Of a stretch of 64,000 nucleotides of DNA, positions 35,523 through 44,179 are shown in pieces. Each line of letters starts with the position of its first letter. The stretch's first letter is position 1. The translations under genes were made by a program, and so were the position numbers. Below the pieces are notes generated by a model, which was not told where the DNA came from, made no database searches, and saw only the letters and a program-made list of their open reading frames with translations. This DNA is from Thermosediminibacterales bacterium (GTDB lineage Bacteria; Bacillota; Thermosediminibacteria; Koleobacterales; JARRCM01): positions 30,740 to 94,739 of the forward strand of contig JARRCM010000003.1 in NCBI GenBank assembly GCA_029982205.1, written 5' to 3'.

Positions 35523-37166
35523 ATGTTTAAAAAGAGCCTGATATTATTTGCAGCAGTTCTAGTTGTTTTTATAATTGTTTTAAGCGGTTGTAATAATAAA
35601 ACAATAAATCAAGAGCCGCCTGTAGCTGAAGAATCTCCTGTAATGGGTGGTAGTATTAATATAGGTTTGACAAGTAAAATTGAGAGTTTAAACCCGTTGA
35701 TGACACAAAATAAGGAAAATGAAGAATTGATCAACCTAGTTTTTGACGGGTTGGTAAAACCAGATGAGAATTTGTTATTTCAACCAGCGATCGCCAGAAA
35801 ATGGGAAGTATCAGAAAATGGATTAGATTGGACTTTTTATTTAAGAGATGATGTTTACTGGCATGACGGATTCCATCTAACTTCTCAGGACGTGATTTTT
35901 ACTTTTGATAAAGTGTTTGCAGAAGGGGAAAACTCAACCTGGAAAGAAAAGATGAGCAATATTGCCAATTATTATGCATTTGATGAAAAAACCATAAAAA
36001 TAGAGCTATATCAACCAGATGCTTCTTTTTTATCTATAATGACCATTAAAATTTTACCTCAGCATCTTTTGGAAACTGGTGAAGAAAATTCAGGCAAATT
36101 AGAGGAAGCTTTTTCACAAAAGCCGGTAGGAACTGGTCCATACAAAATACAGAATTGGGACCATCAAAAAAACATTATAGAATTAACAGCTAACGATAAT
36201 TATTATCTAAAAAGGCCCTATATTGATAAAATAATTTTTAAAACCTATGAAGACATCGATTCTTTAAGAAATGCTTTTGATTCAGGAGAAATTGATATAT
36301 TAACTATTGAACCTTCAGACTGGGCGCTTTATCAAGAAAAAGAAAAAGTAGAAATATATGAATATCCTAGGCTTTATTATGATTTTATGGCGTTAAACTT
36401 AAGCGGTAAACCTGCGTTTTTTAAAGACATTAATTTGAGAAAAGCTTTGATTTATGGCATTCAGCGTGAGAAGATTCTTCAAGAGGTTTTGCTTGGGAGA
36501 GGTTTCACGATAAACAGCCCTATTCCATCGATTTCATGGGCATTTAATCCAAATTTAATAGAATATAGATTTCAACCGGAAAAAGCCGCTGAATTGTTAA
36601 AACAATCAGGTTGGAGTGATACTGATAATAATGGTATATTGGATAAGAATGGAATTCAACTCGAATTTGAACTTCTTGTAAATGAAGAAAATCAAAACAG
36701 GTATTTAACAGCACTTCAGATCAAAGAAGATTTGAAAAAACTAGGTATAAATGTAAAAATCAGATTAAAACCATGGTTACAGGTAAAAAAACAGATTATG
36801 TCTCATAACTTTGAGGCTGCTCTGTTGGGATGGGAATTAAAGCCGGATCCTGATTTGGAATATGCCTTTAGTTCAAAAAAGATTCGAGATGGGTTAAACT
36901 TTGTATCTTACAAGAATCCAGAGATTGATAGAATTACTGCAAAAGCTCGTATTACTGTCGATATAAATAAAAGAAAAGCTTTATTGTTTAAGGCTCAAGA
37001 GATAATAAATGACGAACTCCCTTATATTTTTCTTTTTACTCACAGCAGATTATTAGCTGCCAATGAAAAAATAAAAGGGATTATACCCAGCCCTAACGGA
37101 TATTTATGGGGAATAGAAAACTGGTGGATTCCCCAAAAATATCAAAACACTAATGGAAATTCATAG
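35523..37166 (+). CDS. ABC substrate-binding lipoprotein, peptide/nickel type
   Basis: Extracellular binding protein of the SBP_bac_5 (OppA/DppA) family, 547 residues. The lipoprotein signal peptide ends VLSGC (Cys at about residue 23). MGGSINIGLTSKIESLNPL, the YWHDGFHLTSQDVIFTF block and the C-terminal RKALLFKAQEIINDELPYIFLF are family hallmarks. No permease or ATPase gene is adjacent, so it uses a transporter encoded elsewhere or acts alone. Ligand unknown. Confidence 0.9.
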   Translation: MFKKSLILFAAVLVVFIIVLSGCNNKTINQEPPVAEESPVMGGSINIGLTSKIESLNPLMTQNKENEELINLVFDGLVKPDENLLFQPAIARKWEVSENGLDWTFYLRDDVYWHDGFHLTSQDVIFTFDKVFAEGENSTWKEKMSNIANYYAFDEKTIKIELYQPDASFLSIMTIKILPQHLLETGEENSGKLEEAFSQKPVGTGPYKIQNWDHQKNIIELTANDNYYLKRPYIDKIIFKTYEDIDSLRNAFDSGEIDILTIEPSDWALYQEKEKVEIYEYPRLYYDFMALNLSGKPAFFKDINLRKALIYGIQREKILQEVLLGRGFTINSPIPSISWAFNPNLIEYRFQPEKAAELLKQSGWSDTDNNGILDKNGIQLEFELLVNEENQNRYLTALQIKEDLKKLGINVKIRLKPWLQVKKQIMSHNFEAALLGWELKPDPDLEYAFSSKKIRDGLNFVSYKNPEIDRITAKARITVDINKRKALLFKAQEIINDELPYIFLFTHSRLLAANEKIKGIIPSPNGYLWGIENWWIPQKYQNTNGNS

Positions 37167-37210
37167 AAAAACAGGTGTTTTTATAAACACAAATGCATGC
37201 GACAGATAGG

Positions 37211-37239
37211 TTGAAACAATTATAAAATTATGCTAAAAT
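37211..37239 (+). promoter_or_regulatory. Promoter of rnpB
   Basis: TTGAAA (37211-37216), 17 bases, then TAAAAT (37234-37239) with an upstream TG at -15, ending 23 bases before the RNA. Confidence 0.75.
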
Positions 37240-37261
37240 ATTAAATCCAGAGAATAAAATA

Positions 37262-37676
37262 CTGAGTAAGTCAGATGGTCGCAAACACATGACCTTAAAG
37301 GCTGTGTTTGAGGAAAGTCCGAGCTCCATAGGGCAGGATGCTGGGTAACACCCAGTGGGGGCGACCCTAAGGAAAGTGCAACAGAAATATACCGCCCGGC
37401 ACTTAACTTAAAATCATATATAACAATAATTTTTAATAAAAATATAGAGATGTGGTCTTAAGTTGAGTGCCGGGTAAGGTTGGAAGGGTGAGGTAAGAGC
37501 TCACCAGCAGTCAGGCGACTGGCTGGCTATGTAAACCCCATCTGGAGCAAGACCAAATAGGGAGGCATATGTGGTGGCCCGCCACGCTTCCGGGTAAGGT
37601 CGCTAGAGGTGTCAGGTAACTGCCACCCAAGATAGATGACCATCCACGACAGAACTCGGCTTATAGACTTACTCAG
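37262..37676 (+). ncRNA. rnpB: RNase P RNA, type A
   Basis: Catalytic RNA that matures tRNA 5' ends. The closing helix P1 is exact: CTGAGTAAGTC at 37262 with GACTTACTCAG ending at 37676. Conserved blocks GAGGAAAGTCCGAGCTCC, AAGGAAAGTGCAACAGAAA, GGGTAAGGTTGGAAGGGTG and the final CAGAACTCGGCTTA are all present. It sits between the peptide-binding lipoprotein gene and a convergent small ORF. Confidence 0.98.
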
Positions 37677-37692
37677 ATGATAAACTAAATAA

Positions 37693-37724
37693 GGCCAGAG
37701 GTTGATTCCTCTGGCTTTCCCTTT
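37693..37724 (+). terminator. Terminator of rnpB
   Basis: GCCAGAGG (37693-37700) pairs with CCTCTGGC (37707-37714), followed by a pyrimidine-rich CTTTCCCTTT. It may also serve the convergent ORF. Confidence 0.75.
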
Positions 37725-37736
37725 GAAAGAATTTGT

Positions 37737-37862
37737 TTAGCGGGTTATTCTACCCCAGATATAAGCACCAAGGAGCATAGCACCTATTTTGAGGTAGAAC
37801 ATAGATGGTTTTTGTTTTAGGAGATTCATATCCATTTTGATTTTTTTGCCTAAAATATCCAT
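37737..37862 (-). CDS. Small membrane protein, 41 residues, unknown
   Basis: A short ORF with an excellent ribosome site (AAAGGAGGTGG, 8 bases before the ATG). The first 20 residues are basic (MDILGKKIKMDMNLLKQK), then comes one hydrophobic helix (about 21-36, ending LLGAYIWG) and a basic tail. This layout suggests a single-pass membrane microprotein. No family recognised. It faces rnpB and is divergent from the MFS exporter, 127 bases away. Confidence 0.6.
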   Translation of the reverse strand: MDILGKKIKMDMNLLKQKPSMFYLKIGAMLLGAYIWGRITR

Positions 37863-37989
37863 CTTTTGCCCACCTCCTTTCAAAGTTATTAGTATTTTTT
37901 CCACGATGTTTTATAATATTCTTGACTGTGAAATCACTAGGGATGGAAAAAATATATTAATTTCAGGTTGAATTTGGAGGAATCAGAAA

Positions 37990-39192
37990 TTGGAATACTG
38001 GAAAAAAAACCTGTATACACTTTGGTTTGTTCAAGTATGTGGAATGATGACAATTACATATATTGTGTCTTTTATTCCTCTCTATATATCTAAATTTGGG
38101 ATAACAGATGTTAAAGAAGCAGCAGTATGGTCAGGCCTACTTTTTAGTTCTACAGCATTGGTTAGTGCTTTGATAGGCCCTTTTTGGGGGACAATAGCAG
38201 ATCGCTACGGAAGAAAGATTATGGTGGAAAGAGTGGTTTTCAGTAATTTTGTTATTTCAATGCTGCTGCCTTTTGTAGCAAATATATATCAGTTTTTAGG
38301 CATAAGAATCGTACAGGGCTTTTTGACAGGAATTACTGCATCATGTTTAGCTCTTGTTACCAGTTTTACCCCTGAAGATAAAATGGGGTTTGCCCTTGGT
38401 TTTTTTCAGACGGCTATCATGTTAGGCGCATCTTTAGGCCCTCTTGCCGGTGGATTTTTGGCAGATGTTTTCGGTTACAAATATACTTTTATTATAATGG
38501 GTCTTTCAAGTTTCCTTGCCTGGATCCTGGTACATTTTTTTGTAGAGGAAAACTTTACTCCGAATCAATCAACTGAAAAACAAAGCTATATAGAGTCTTT
38601 TGCCTTTGTTTTTTCCTTTATGCCGTTATTGGTAATGGCTACAGTGAACTTTCTTATACAATACTCCAATCATGTTATTAGCCCTGTGGTGCCTTTATTG
38701 ATAAAAGAAATGGGAGTTGATGAACAAATCATAAACACCGTATCAGGCAGCATAATAGCGGTATATGGGATTTTTAGCGCAATTTCTGCAGTTATTTTTG
38801 GGATTTTAAGTGACCGTATGGGGCAGAGAAAGGTGCTTTTAATAATGACGTTTTGTTCTTCTATTATTTTATTTGTTACTTTTTTTGTAAAAACTACGCT
38901 TCAACTGGCTTTGCTTAGAGCTTTGTTAGGAACATTTATTGGAGGAATGATTCCTACAAGCAATGCGCTTATTGCTTCAATGATTCCGGAGGAACGACGT
39001 GGAGCTACCTTTGGTGTTACAACATGTTTTTCTTTAATGGGTAATGTGCTCGGCCCGTTTTCAGGTGGTTTTTTATCATTGTTTATTGGTTTGAAAGGGC
39101 TGTTTTTATTTACTGCTATAATAATGTTTGGTGTTTTCTTATGGATCAATAGGATGAGGTTTGATTTTACAAAATGCGAAAAGAGTATTTGA
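37990..39192 (+). CDS. MFS transporter (multidrug-efflux type)
   Basis: Twelve membrane helices in 400 residues; motif A between helices 2 and 3 reads GTIADRYGRKIMVERV and its repeat in the second half GILSDRMGQRKVLL. It resembles MdtG/YfmO-like exporters; substrate unknown. The start is TTG at 37990 with GGAGGAATC upstream. It ends 18 bases before the radical SAM gene, so both are probably one transcript; a role in exporting the SCIFF product is possible but unproven. Confidence 0.87.
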   Translation: MEYWKKNLYTLWFVQVCGMMTITYIVSFIPLYISKFGITDVKEAAVWSGLLFSSTALVSALIGPFWGTIADRYGRKIMVERVVFSNFVISMLLPFVANIYQFLGIRIVQGFLTGITASCLALVTSFTPEDKMGFALGFFQTAIMLGASLGPLAGGFLADVFGYKYTFIIMGLSSFLAWILVHFFVEENFTPNQSTEKQSYIESFAFVFSFMPLLVMATVNFLIQYSNHVISPVVPLLIKEMGVDEQIINTVSGSIIAVYGIFSAISAVIFGILSDRMGQRKVLLIMTFCSSIILFVTFFVKTTLQLALLRALLGTFIGGMIPTSNALIASMIPEERRGATFGVTTCFSLMGNVLGPFSGGFLSLFIGLKGLFLFTAIIMFGVFLWINRMRFDFTKCEKSI

Positions 39193-39210
39193 AGAAGAGA
39201 GGGAATTAAA

Positions 39211-40599
39211 TTGGAGACAAAGATTCATAAATTTTCAATTGATAACACAAAAATTGTATTGGACGTTAACAGCGGGGCTGTTTTTGTGGTGGATGATTTG
39301 ATGTTTGATGTGTTGGATTTTTATGATAATACCCCACGTGAACAAATAAAAAATAAGTTAAAAGGCAAATATAAATCTATTGAAATAGATGAAGCTGTAG
39401 AAGAACTTGATAAGTTGAAAAGAGACGGTGTGTTGTTTACAGGTTATAATTATAAAGCTGCGGCAGAAAAAATCAGGGCAAGGTCAGAGATGAAAGCTCT
39501 CTGTTTAAATATAGCCCATGACTGTAATTTGAGATGTAAATACTGTTTTGCTTCAGATGGAAATTACAAAGGGGAAAAAGGACTTATGCCGCCAGAAGTG
39601 GGGAAAAAGGCTGTTGATTTTTTGATTCAGAAATCAGGTGACATAAAAAAACTGGAGATAGACTTTTTTGGCGGGGAGCCTTTACTAAATTTTGAAACGG
39701 TAAAAGAGGTAGTAGCTTATGCCAGAAATATTGAATCAAAGTATGAAAAAGAGTTTCATTTTACAATTACGACAAATGCGACACTCCTTGATGATGAAAT
39801 CATTAACTACCTTCATGAAAACATGGATAACATAGTCTTAAGCCTTGACGGGCGAAGAGAAGTCCATGACAGGATGAGGGTCAGGGCAGATGGTTCAGGC
39901 ACATATGATACTATAATATCAAATATTAAAAAGGTAGTGGCTTTGAGGGAAAAAGATAAAAAAGACTACTTTGTCAGGGGCACGTTTACAAAACACAATT
40001 TGGACTTTTCACAGGATGTTATACATATGGCTGATAATGGATTTGAACAAATATCTATTGAACCTGTTGTAGGAAAAGATATTAAAGAATATATGTTTAC
40101 TGAGTCTGACCTTCCAGTAATATATAATGAATATGAAAAACTGGCTAAAGAGTACTTAGAAAGAAGAAAAACAGGGAGAAACCCATTCAGGTTTTACCAT
40201 TTCAACATAGATTTATACAACGGGCCATGCATTTATAAAAGACTTGTTGCCTGTGGTTCGGGTCGAGAATATCTGGCTGTAACACCGAATGGCGATATCT
40301 ATCCATGCCATCAGTTTGTGGGAAATTCTGAGTTTGTTATAGGGAACGTTTATGATAAAAAATTAAATGATTTTATTATAAACCAGTTTAGGGAAACTGA
40401 TGTTTATTCAAAACAGGATTGTTCCTCATGCTGGGCAAGGTTTTTCTGTAGTGGCGGATGTAATGCTAACAACTTTAATTTTAACGGGGATATTAAAAAA
40501 CCTTATGAGTTAAACTGCAAACTTCAAAAGAAAAGAATTGAATGTGCAATATATATAAACATAAAAGAAATAGAAAACAGTACCCTTGAGCGGCTTTAA
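39211..40599 (+). CDS. scfB: SCIFF-type radical SAM/SPASM maturase
   Basis: Peptide-modifying radical SAM enzyme of 462 residues. An N-terminal RRE/PqqD-like region (about 1-90) binds the precursor. The radical SAM cluster Cys105, Cys109 and Cys112 (CNLRCKYC) is followed by FFGGEPLLNF. The C-terminal SPASM region has CHQFVG, CSSCW and CSGGC cysteines. The layout and sequence fit the maturase of the six-Cys-in-45-residues (SCIFF) peptide, which installs thioether bridges. The expected small Cys-rich precursor gene is not next to it. The start is TTG; a terminator overlaps the stop. Confidence 0.9.
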   Translation: METKIHKFSIDNTKIVLDVNSGAVFVVDDLMFDVLDFYDNTPREQIKNKLKGKYKSIEIDEAVEELDKLKRDGVLFTGYNYKAAAEKIRARSEMKALCLNIAHDCNLRCKYCFASDGNYKGEKGLMPPEVGKKAVDFLIQKSGDIKKLEIDFFGGEPLLNFETVKEVVAYARNIESKYEKEFHFTITTNATLLDDEIINYLHENMDNIVLSLDGRREVHDRMRVRADGSGTYDTIISNIKKVVALREKDKKDYFVRGTFTKHNLDFSQDVIHMADNGFEQISIEPVVGKDIKEYMFTESDLPVIYNEYEKLAKEYLERRKTGRNPFRFYHFNIDLYNGPCIYKRLVACGSGREYLAVTPNGDIYPCHQFVGNSEFVIGNVYDKKLNDFIINQFRETDVYSKQDCSSCWARFFCSGGCNANNFNFNGDIKKPYELNCKLQKKRIECAIYINIKEIENSTLERL

Positions 40600-40616
40600 A
40601 GCCGTTCTTTAATTTT
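40590..40616 (+). terminator. Terminator of scfB
   Basis: CGGCTTTAAAGCCG (40591-40604) is a perfect palindrome, followed by TTCTTTAATTTTT. It overlaps the gene's last codons. Confidence 0.65.
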
Positions 40617-40709
40617 TGAAGATGGGTTTTCTTTTTTAAGAAGGGGAAAAAAGGTTATTTATAGAAATAGACTAAATCAATAGGAAGATGAAAACGGAGG
40701 TTTTATTAT

Positions 40710-43700
40710 ATGGCTTTACGTTTTATATTAGGTAGGGCAGGTACAGGCAAAACTCGATACTGTCTTGAACAAATTATAAAAGAGCTTAAAACATCGGCTG
40801 ATGGCCCCCGGTTAATTTTTCTTGTCCCTGAACAGGCTACTTTTCAATCAGAAATAGCGCTTGTTTCATCTCCTGAAATCAAAGGTATAATGAGAGCTGA
40901 GGTTTTAAGTTTTCGTCGCCTTGCGTATAGAGTCTTACAGGAGGTAGGAGGTTTATCAAGAACACACATTGGAGAACTTGGCAAGAGGATGCTTCTTTAT
41001 AGATTTTTGGAAAAGCGAAAAAATGAGCTTAGAGTATTTGGATGGGCGGCAAAACAGGTGGGATTTGCTGACAATCTATCAAATCTAATAACAGAATTAA
41101 AAACATATAAAATAGCCCCGATTGACTTAGATGAAGCTATGGCCTGGCTTGATAAAGACAACAGTCATGCAAAACTTTTTAATAAATTAAATGACCTTAA
41201 ACTTATTTACAATGATTTTGAGGAATACCTTTCCAGTAAGTATATTGACCCTGATGATTACTTAAACCTTTTAGCTGAAAAACTTGGAGATTCACTCACT
41301 TTTTCAGGAGCCAAAGTTTGGATTGATGGTTTTACGGGTTTTACACCTCAGGAGCTTAATGTTTTGGAGAGTTTAATGAAGGTTTCTGATTGTATAAACA
41401 TAACATTATGCCTTGATAGTAAGTGTATAGATAACCCCCTTAATGAATTGGATGTTTTTTACAAGACTCGGGATACTATGGAGAAAATACTAAAAATTGC
41501 CGAAAAAACAAAAACATCTGTAGATAAGCCTCTGGTTCTAGATGACGGTATACCACACAGGTTTAGGAAAATGCCGGATATTGCCCATTTAGAAAAAGAA
41601 TTTTTTAACAGGCCTGCAACCGTATTTAAAGAAAAACCAACAGGTGTTAAAATTATAGCTGCTGCAAATCGCCGTGCTGAAGTTGAGGCAGCAGCACGGG
41701 AAATAATACGCCTATCTAGGGATGAGGGTTATAGGTGGCGGGACATTTCCGTGCTGCTAAGAGACCTAGAATCCTACAGTTCACTGATAGCAAGGGTTTT
41801 TAATGACTATGATGTTCCATGTTTTATAGATGAAAAACGAAAAGTGTTACAACATCCCCTTATAGAACTTGTCCGCTCAGCAGTTGAAGTTGCAATTCAA
41901 AACTGGGCATATGATCCAGTTTTCAGGTTTTTAAAAACAGATCTTACAGGTATAAAACGAGATAAAATTGATATTCTTGAAAACTATGTCCTTGCCCATG
42001 GTATAAAAGGTTCAAAATGGTTTGATGAGAGCCCGTGGGCATATAAATACAGTCATGTTTTTGCTGAAGAAGATAAACTTGTTGCAGATGAGACAAATGA
42101 ACTTGAAGTGATTAATAAAACCCGGGCTGAGATTGTATTACTTCTCGGTGAATTTTATAAAAAGGTAATAGAGTTTTCAACAGTTCGAGATATTACCACT
42201 GCTCTTTTTGAGCTTTTGGTTAGTATAGGAGTCCCTGAACGACTTAAAAATTGGAGTGATGAGGCCAGGGAGAAAGGAGATTATGAAACAGCGCTTATAC
42301 ATAAACAGGTTTGGGACGGAATTGTTGAGGTTTTTGATCAGATTGTCGAAGCCCTGGGAGACGAAGATCTATCCCTTGAAGAATATCTGCAGATACTGGA
42401 TGCAGGTCTTAAAAGTCTAAAACTGGGGATAGTTCCCCTGGGTCTGGATCAGGTGATTGTCGGCAGCCTGGATCGTTCAAGAAGTCCAAATGTCAGGGCG
42501 GTTTTTATATTGGGAGTTAGTGATGGGGTTTTCCCCATGCGTATGGTAGACGAAGGTATTTTTACAGATAGAGAACGGGAGTTTTTAAGCCAGATTGGAC
42601 TGGAACTTGCTCCTGACAGCAGGAGGAAGCTTTTTGATGAACAGTATTTTATATATACTGCCCTTACCAGAGCAAGTCAAATGCTGTGGCTCAGTTATCC
42701 TCTTGCAGATGAAGAGGGAAAAGCCATCATGCCTTCTTCAGTTATTAGAAGGGTAAAAGAACTTCTGCCGGCACTTGAAGAGATATCTGTGGAGATGGTT
42801 TCTGAAAGCAGTGAGGATGATATCAAGCTAATATCAACCCCAGAAAGGACAATGTCATATATGGCTTACCGTATCAGGGAAGCTAAAGAAGGAAAAGTTA
42901 TAAGCCCCATATGGTGGGATGTATATAATTGGTTTGTGAGCCGTGAAGAATGGAGAGATGTTTGCCAACGGGTTTTAGGAGCTTTGTTTATGATAAACCA
43001 GGAATCTAGAATATCCTCTAAATTTATTAAAAGGATTTACGGAAACACCCTTCGAACAAGTGTATCACAACTGGAAAAATTCATGGCATGTCCTTTTTCA
43101 CATTTCCTTTATAGGGGTCTAAGACTTAAAGAAAGAAAGATATACAAGCTCAGTGCCCCTGATATGGGCCGTTTTTTCCATGCGGCCATGGATTCTATTG
43201 GTAAGCGTATCCGTGATAGTTCCCTTGATTGGGGCGACCTTAGTAAGGAACAGTGCAATAAAATTGTATCAGAAGTTGTTGAAGAATTGGCGCCTAAGCT
43301 GCAAAATGAGATACTCATGTCCACTGCTCGTTACAGGTATTTAATTAAAAAAATAAAGAGAATATTAGCCAGAGCAGTTTATATTCTGTCGATTCACGCT
43401 AAACGGGGGGGTTTTCGGCCGGTGGGATTTGAAATTTCTTTTGGTGAAGGAGGAAAACTTTCACCTCTTAAAATCCGGCTGGCTGATGGTTCATATCTGG
43501 AAATAGTTGGTAGAATAGACAGGATTGACGCTGCAGAATCGGAAGACATTGCTTTTTTACGGGTTATTGATTACAAATCGGGAAATGCCTCTTTTAAACT
43601 TTCTGATGTATATCATGGTTTAAGCCTGCAGCTGCTTACTTATTTAGATGTTGCTTTAACACATGCCCCTCAGATCATAAAAGGGAAGGCAAAACCCGGG

Positions 43701-44177
43701 GGAATGCTTTATTTTAGGATAGATGACCCTGTTATATCTTCAACAGCTCCTTTAACCCCTGAAGAGATTGAAAAACATATCTTGAAAAAACTTAAGATGA
43801 AAGGGCTGGTATTAGCTCACAAGGATGCCGTGAAGTTAATGGATGGTGAAATATCGGGATATTCAGAACTGATACCTGTTGGGATGAATAAAAATGGTGA
43901 GTTTTACAGCAGCTCTTCAATAGCAACTTATGAGCAGTTTGAGTATTTAAGAAAACATCTTAGAAATTTAATTCAGAAGATAGGTCAGGATATTCTTGAA
44001 GGTAAAGTGAAGATAGAACCTTACCAAAAAGGTAAGTTTCGTGCCTGTCAATACTGTCCTTATCGAATGGTATGCCAGTTTGATGTTTTATTAAAAGAGA
44101 ACATTTACAGGTTTATCAAAGATGAAAACATAGATATCATCTGGACTGTTTTACAAGATGAGAAAGGAGGGGCATAA
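40710..44177 (+). CDS. addB: ATP-dependent helicase/nuclease subunit B
   Basis: Subunit of AddAB, which processes DNA double-strand ends for RecA loading. The 1155 residues begin with a P-loop GRAGTGKTRYC (about 8-18). The C-terminal nuclease domain shows VIDYKSG near residue 951. Cysteines at the end (CQYCPYRMVC, about 1112-1121) and MACPFSHF near 792 match the Fe-S staple of AddB. The ATG has GGAGG upstream. It is followed after 2 bases by addA, as in Bacillus. Confidence 0.94.
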   Translation: MALRFILGRAGTGKTRYCLEQIIKELKTSADGPRLIFLVPEQATFQSEIALVSSPEIKGIMRAEVLSFRRLAYRVLQEVGGLSRTHIGELGKRMLLYRFLEKRKNELRVFGWAAKQVGFADNLSNLITELKTYKIAPIDLDEAMAWLDKDNSHAKLFNKLNDLKLIYNDFEEYLSSKYIDPDDYLNLLAEKLGDSLTFSGAKVWIDGFTGFTPQELNVLESLMKVSDCINITLCLDSKCIDNPLNELDVFYKTRDTMEKILKIAEKTKTSVDKPLVLDDGIPHRFRKMPDIAHLEKEFFNRPATVFKEKPTGVKIIAAANRRAEVEAAAREIIRLSRDEGYRWRDISVLLRDLESYSSLIARVFNDYDVPCFIDEKRKVLQHPLIELVRSAVEVAIQNWAYDPVFRFLKTDLTGIKRDKIDILENYVLAHGIKGSKWFDESPWAYKYSHVFAEEDKLVADETNELEVINKTRAEIVLLLGEFYKKVIEFSTVRDITTALFELLVSIGVPERLKNWSDEAREKGDYETALIHKQVWDGIVEVFDQIVEALGDEDLSLEEYLQILDAGLKSLKLGIVPLGLDQVIVGSLDRSRSPNVRAVFILGVSDGVFPMRMVDEGIFTDREREFLSQIGLELAPDSRRKLFDEQYFIYTALTRASQMLWLSYPLADEEGKAIMPSSVIRRVKELLPALEEISVEMVSESSEDDIKLISTPERTMSYMAYRIREAKEGKVISPIWWDVYNWFVSREEWRDVCQRVLGALFMINQESRISSKFIKRIYGNTLRTSVSQLEKFMACPFSHFLYRGLRLKERKIYKLSAPDMGRFFHAAMDSIGKRIRDSSLDWGDLSKEQCNKIVSEVVEELAPKLQNEILMSTARYRYLIKKIKRILARAVYILSIHAKRGGFRPVGFEISFGEGGKLSPLKIRLADGSYLEIVGRIDRIDAAESEDIAFLRVIDYKSGNASFKLSDVYHGLSLQLLTYLDVALTHAPQIIKGKAKPGGMLYFRIDDPVISSTAPLTPEEIEKHILKKLKMKGLVLAHKDAVKLMDGEISGYSELIPVGMNKNGEFYSSSSIATYEQFEYLRKHLRNLIQKIGQDILEGKVKIEPYQKGKFRACQYCPYRMVCQFDVLLKENIYRFIKDENIDIIWTVLQDEKGGA

Positions 44178-44179
44178 CG

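Noticed and set aside
37863..37989. SCIFF precursor gene upstream of the MFS/radical SAM pair
   Set aside because: All six frames are short and contain no cysteine-rich peptide.
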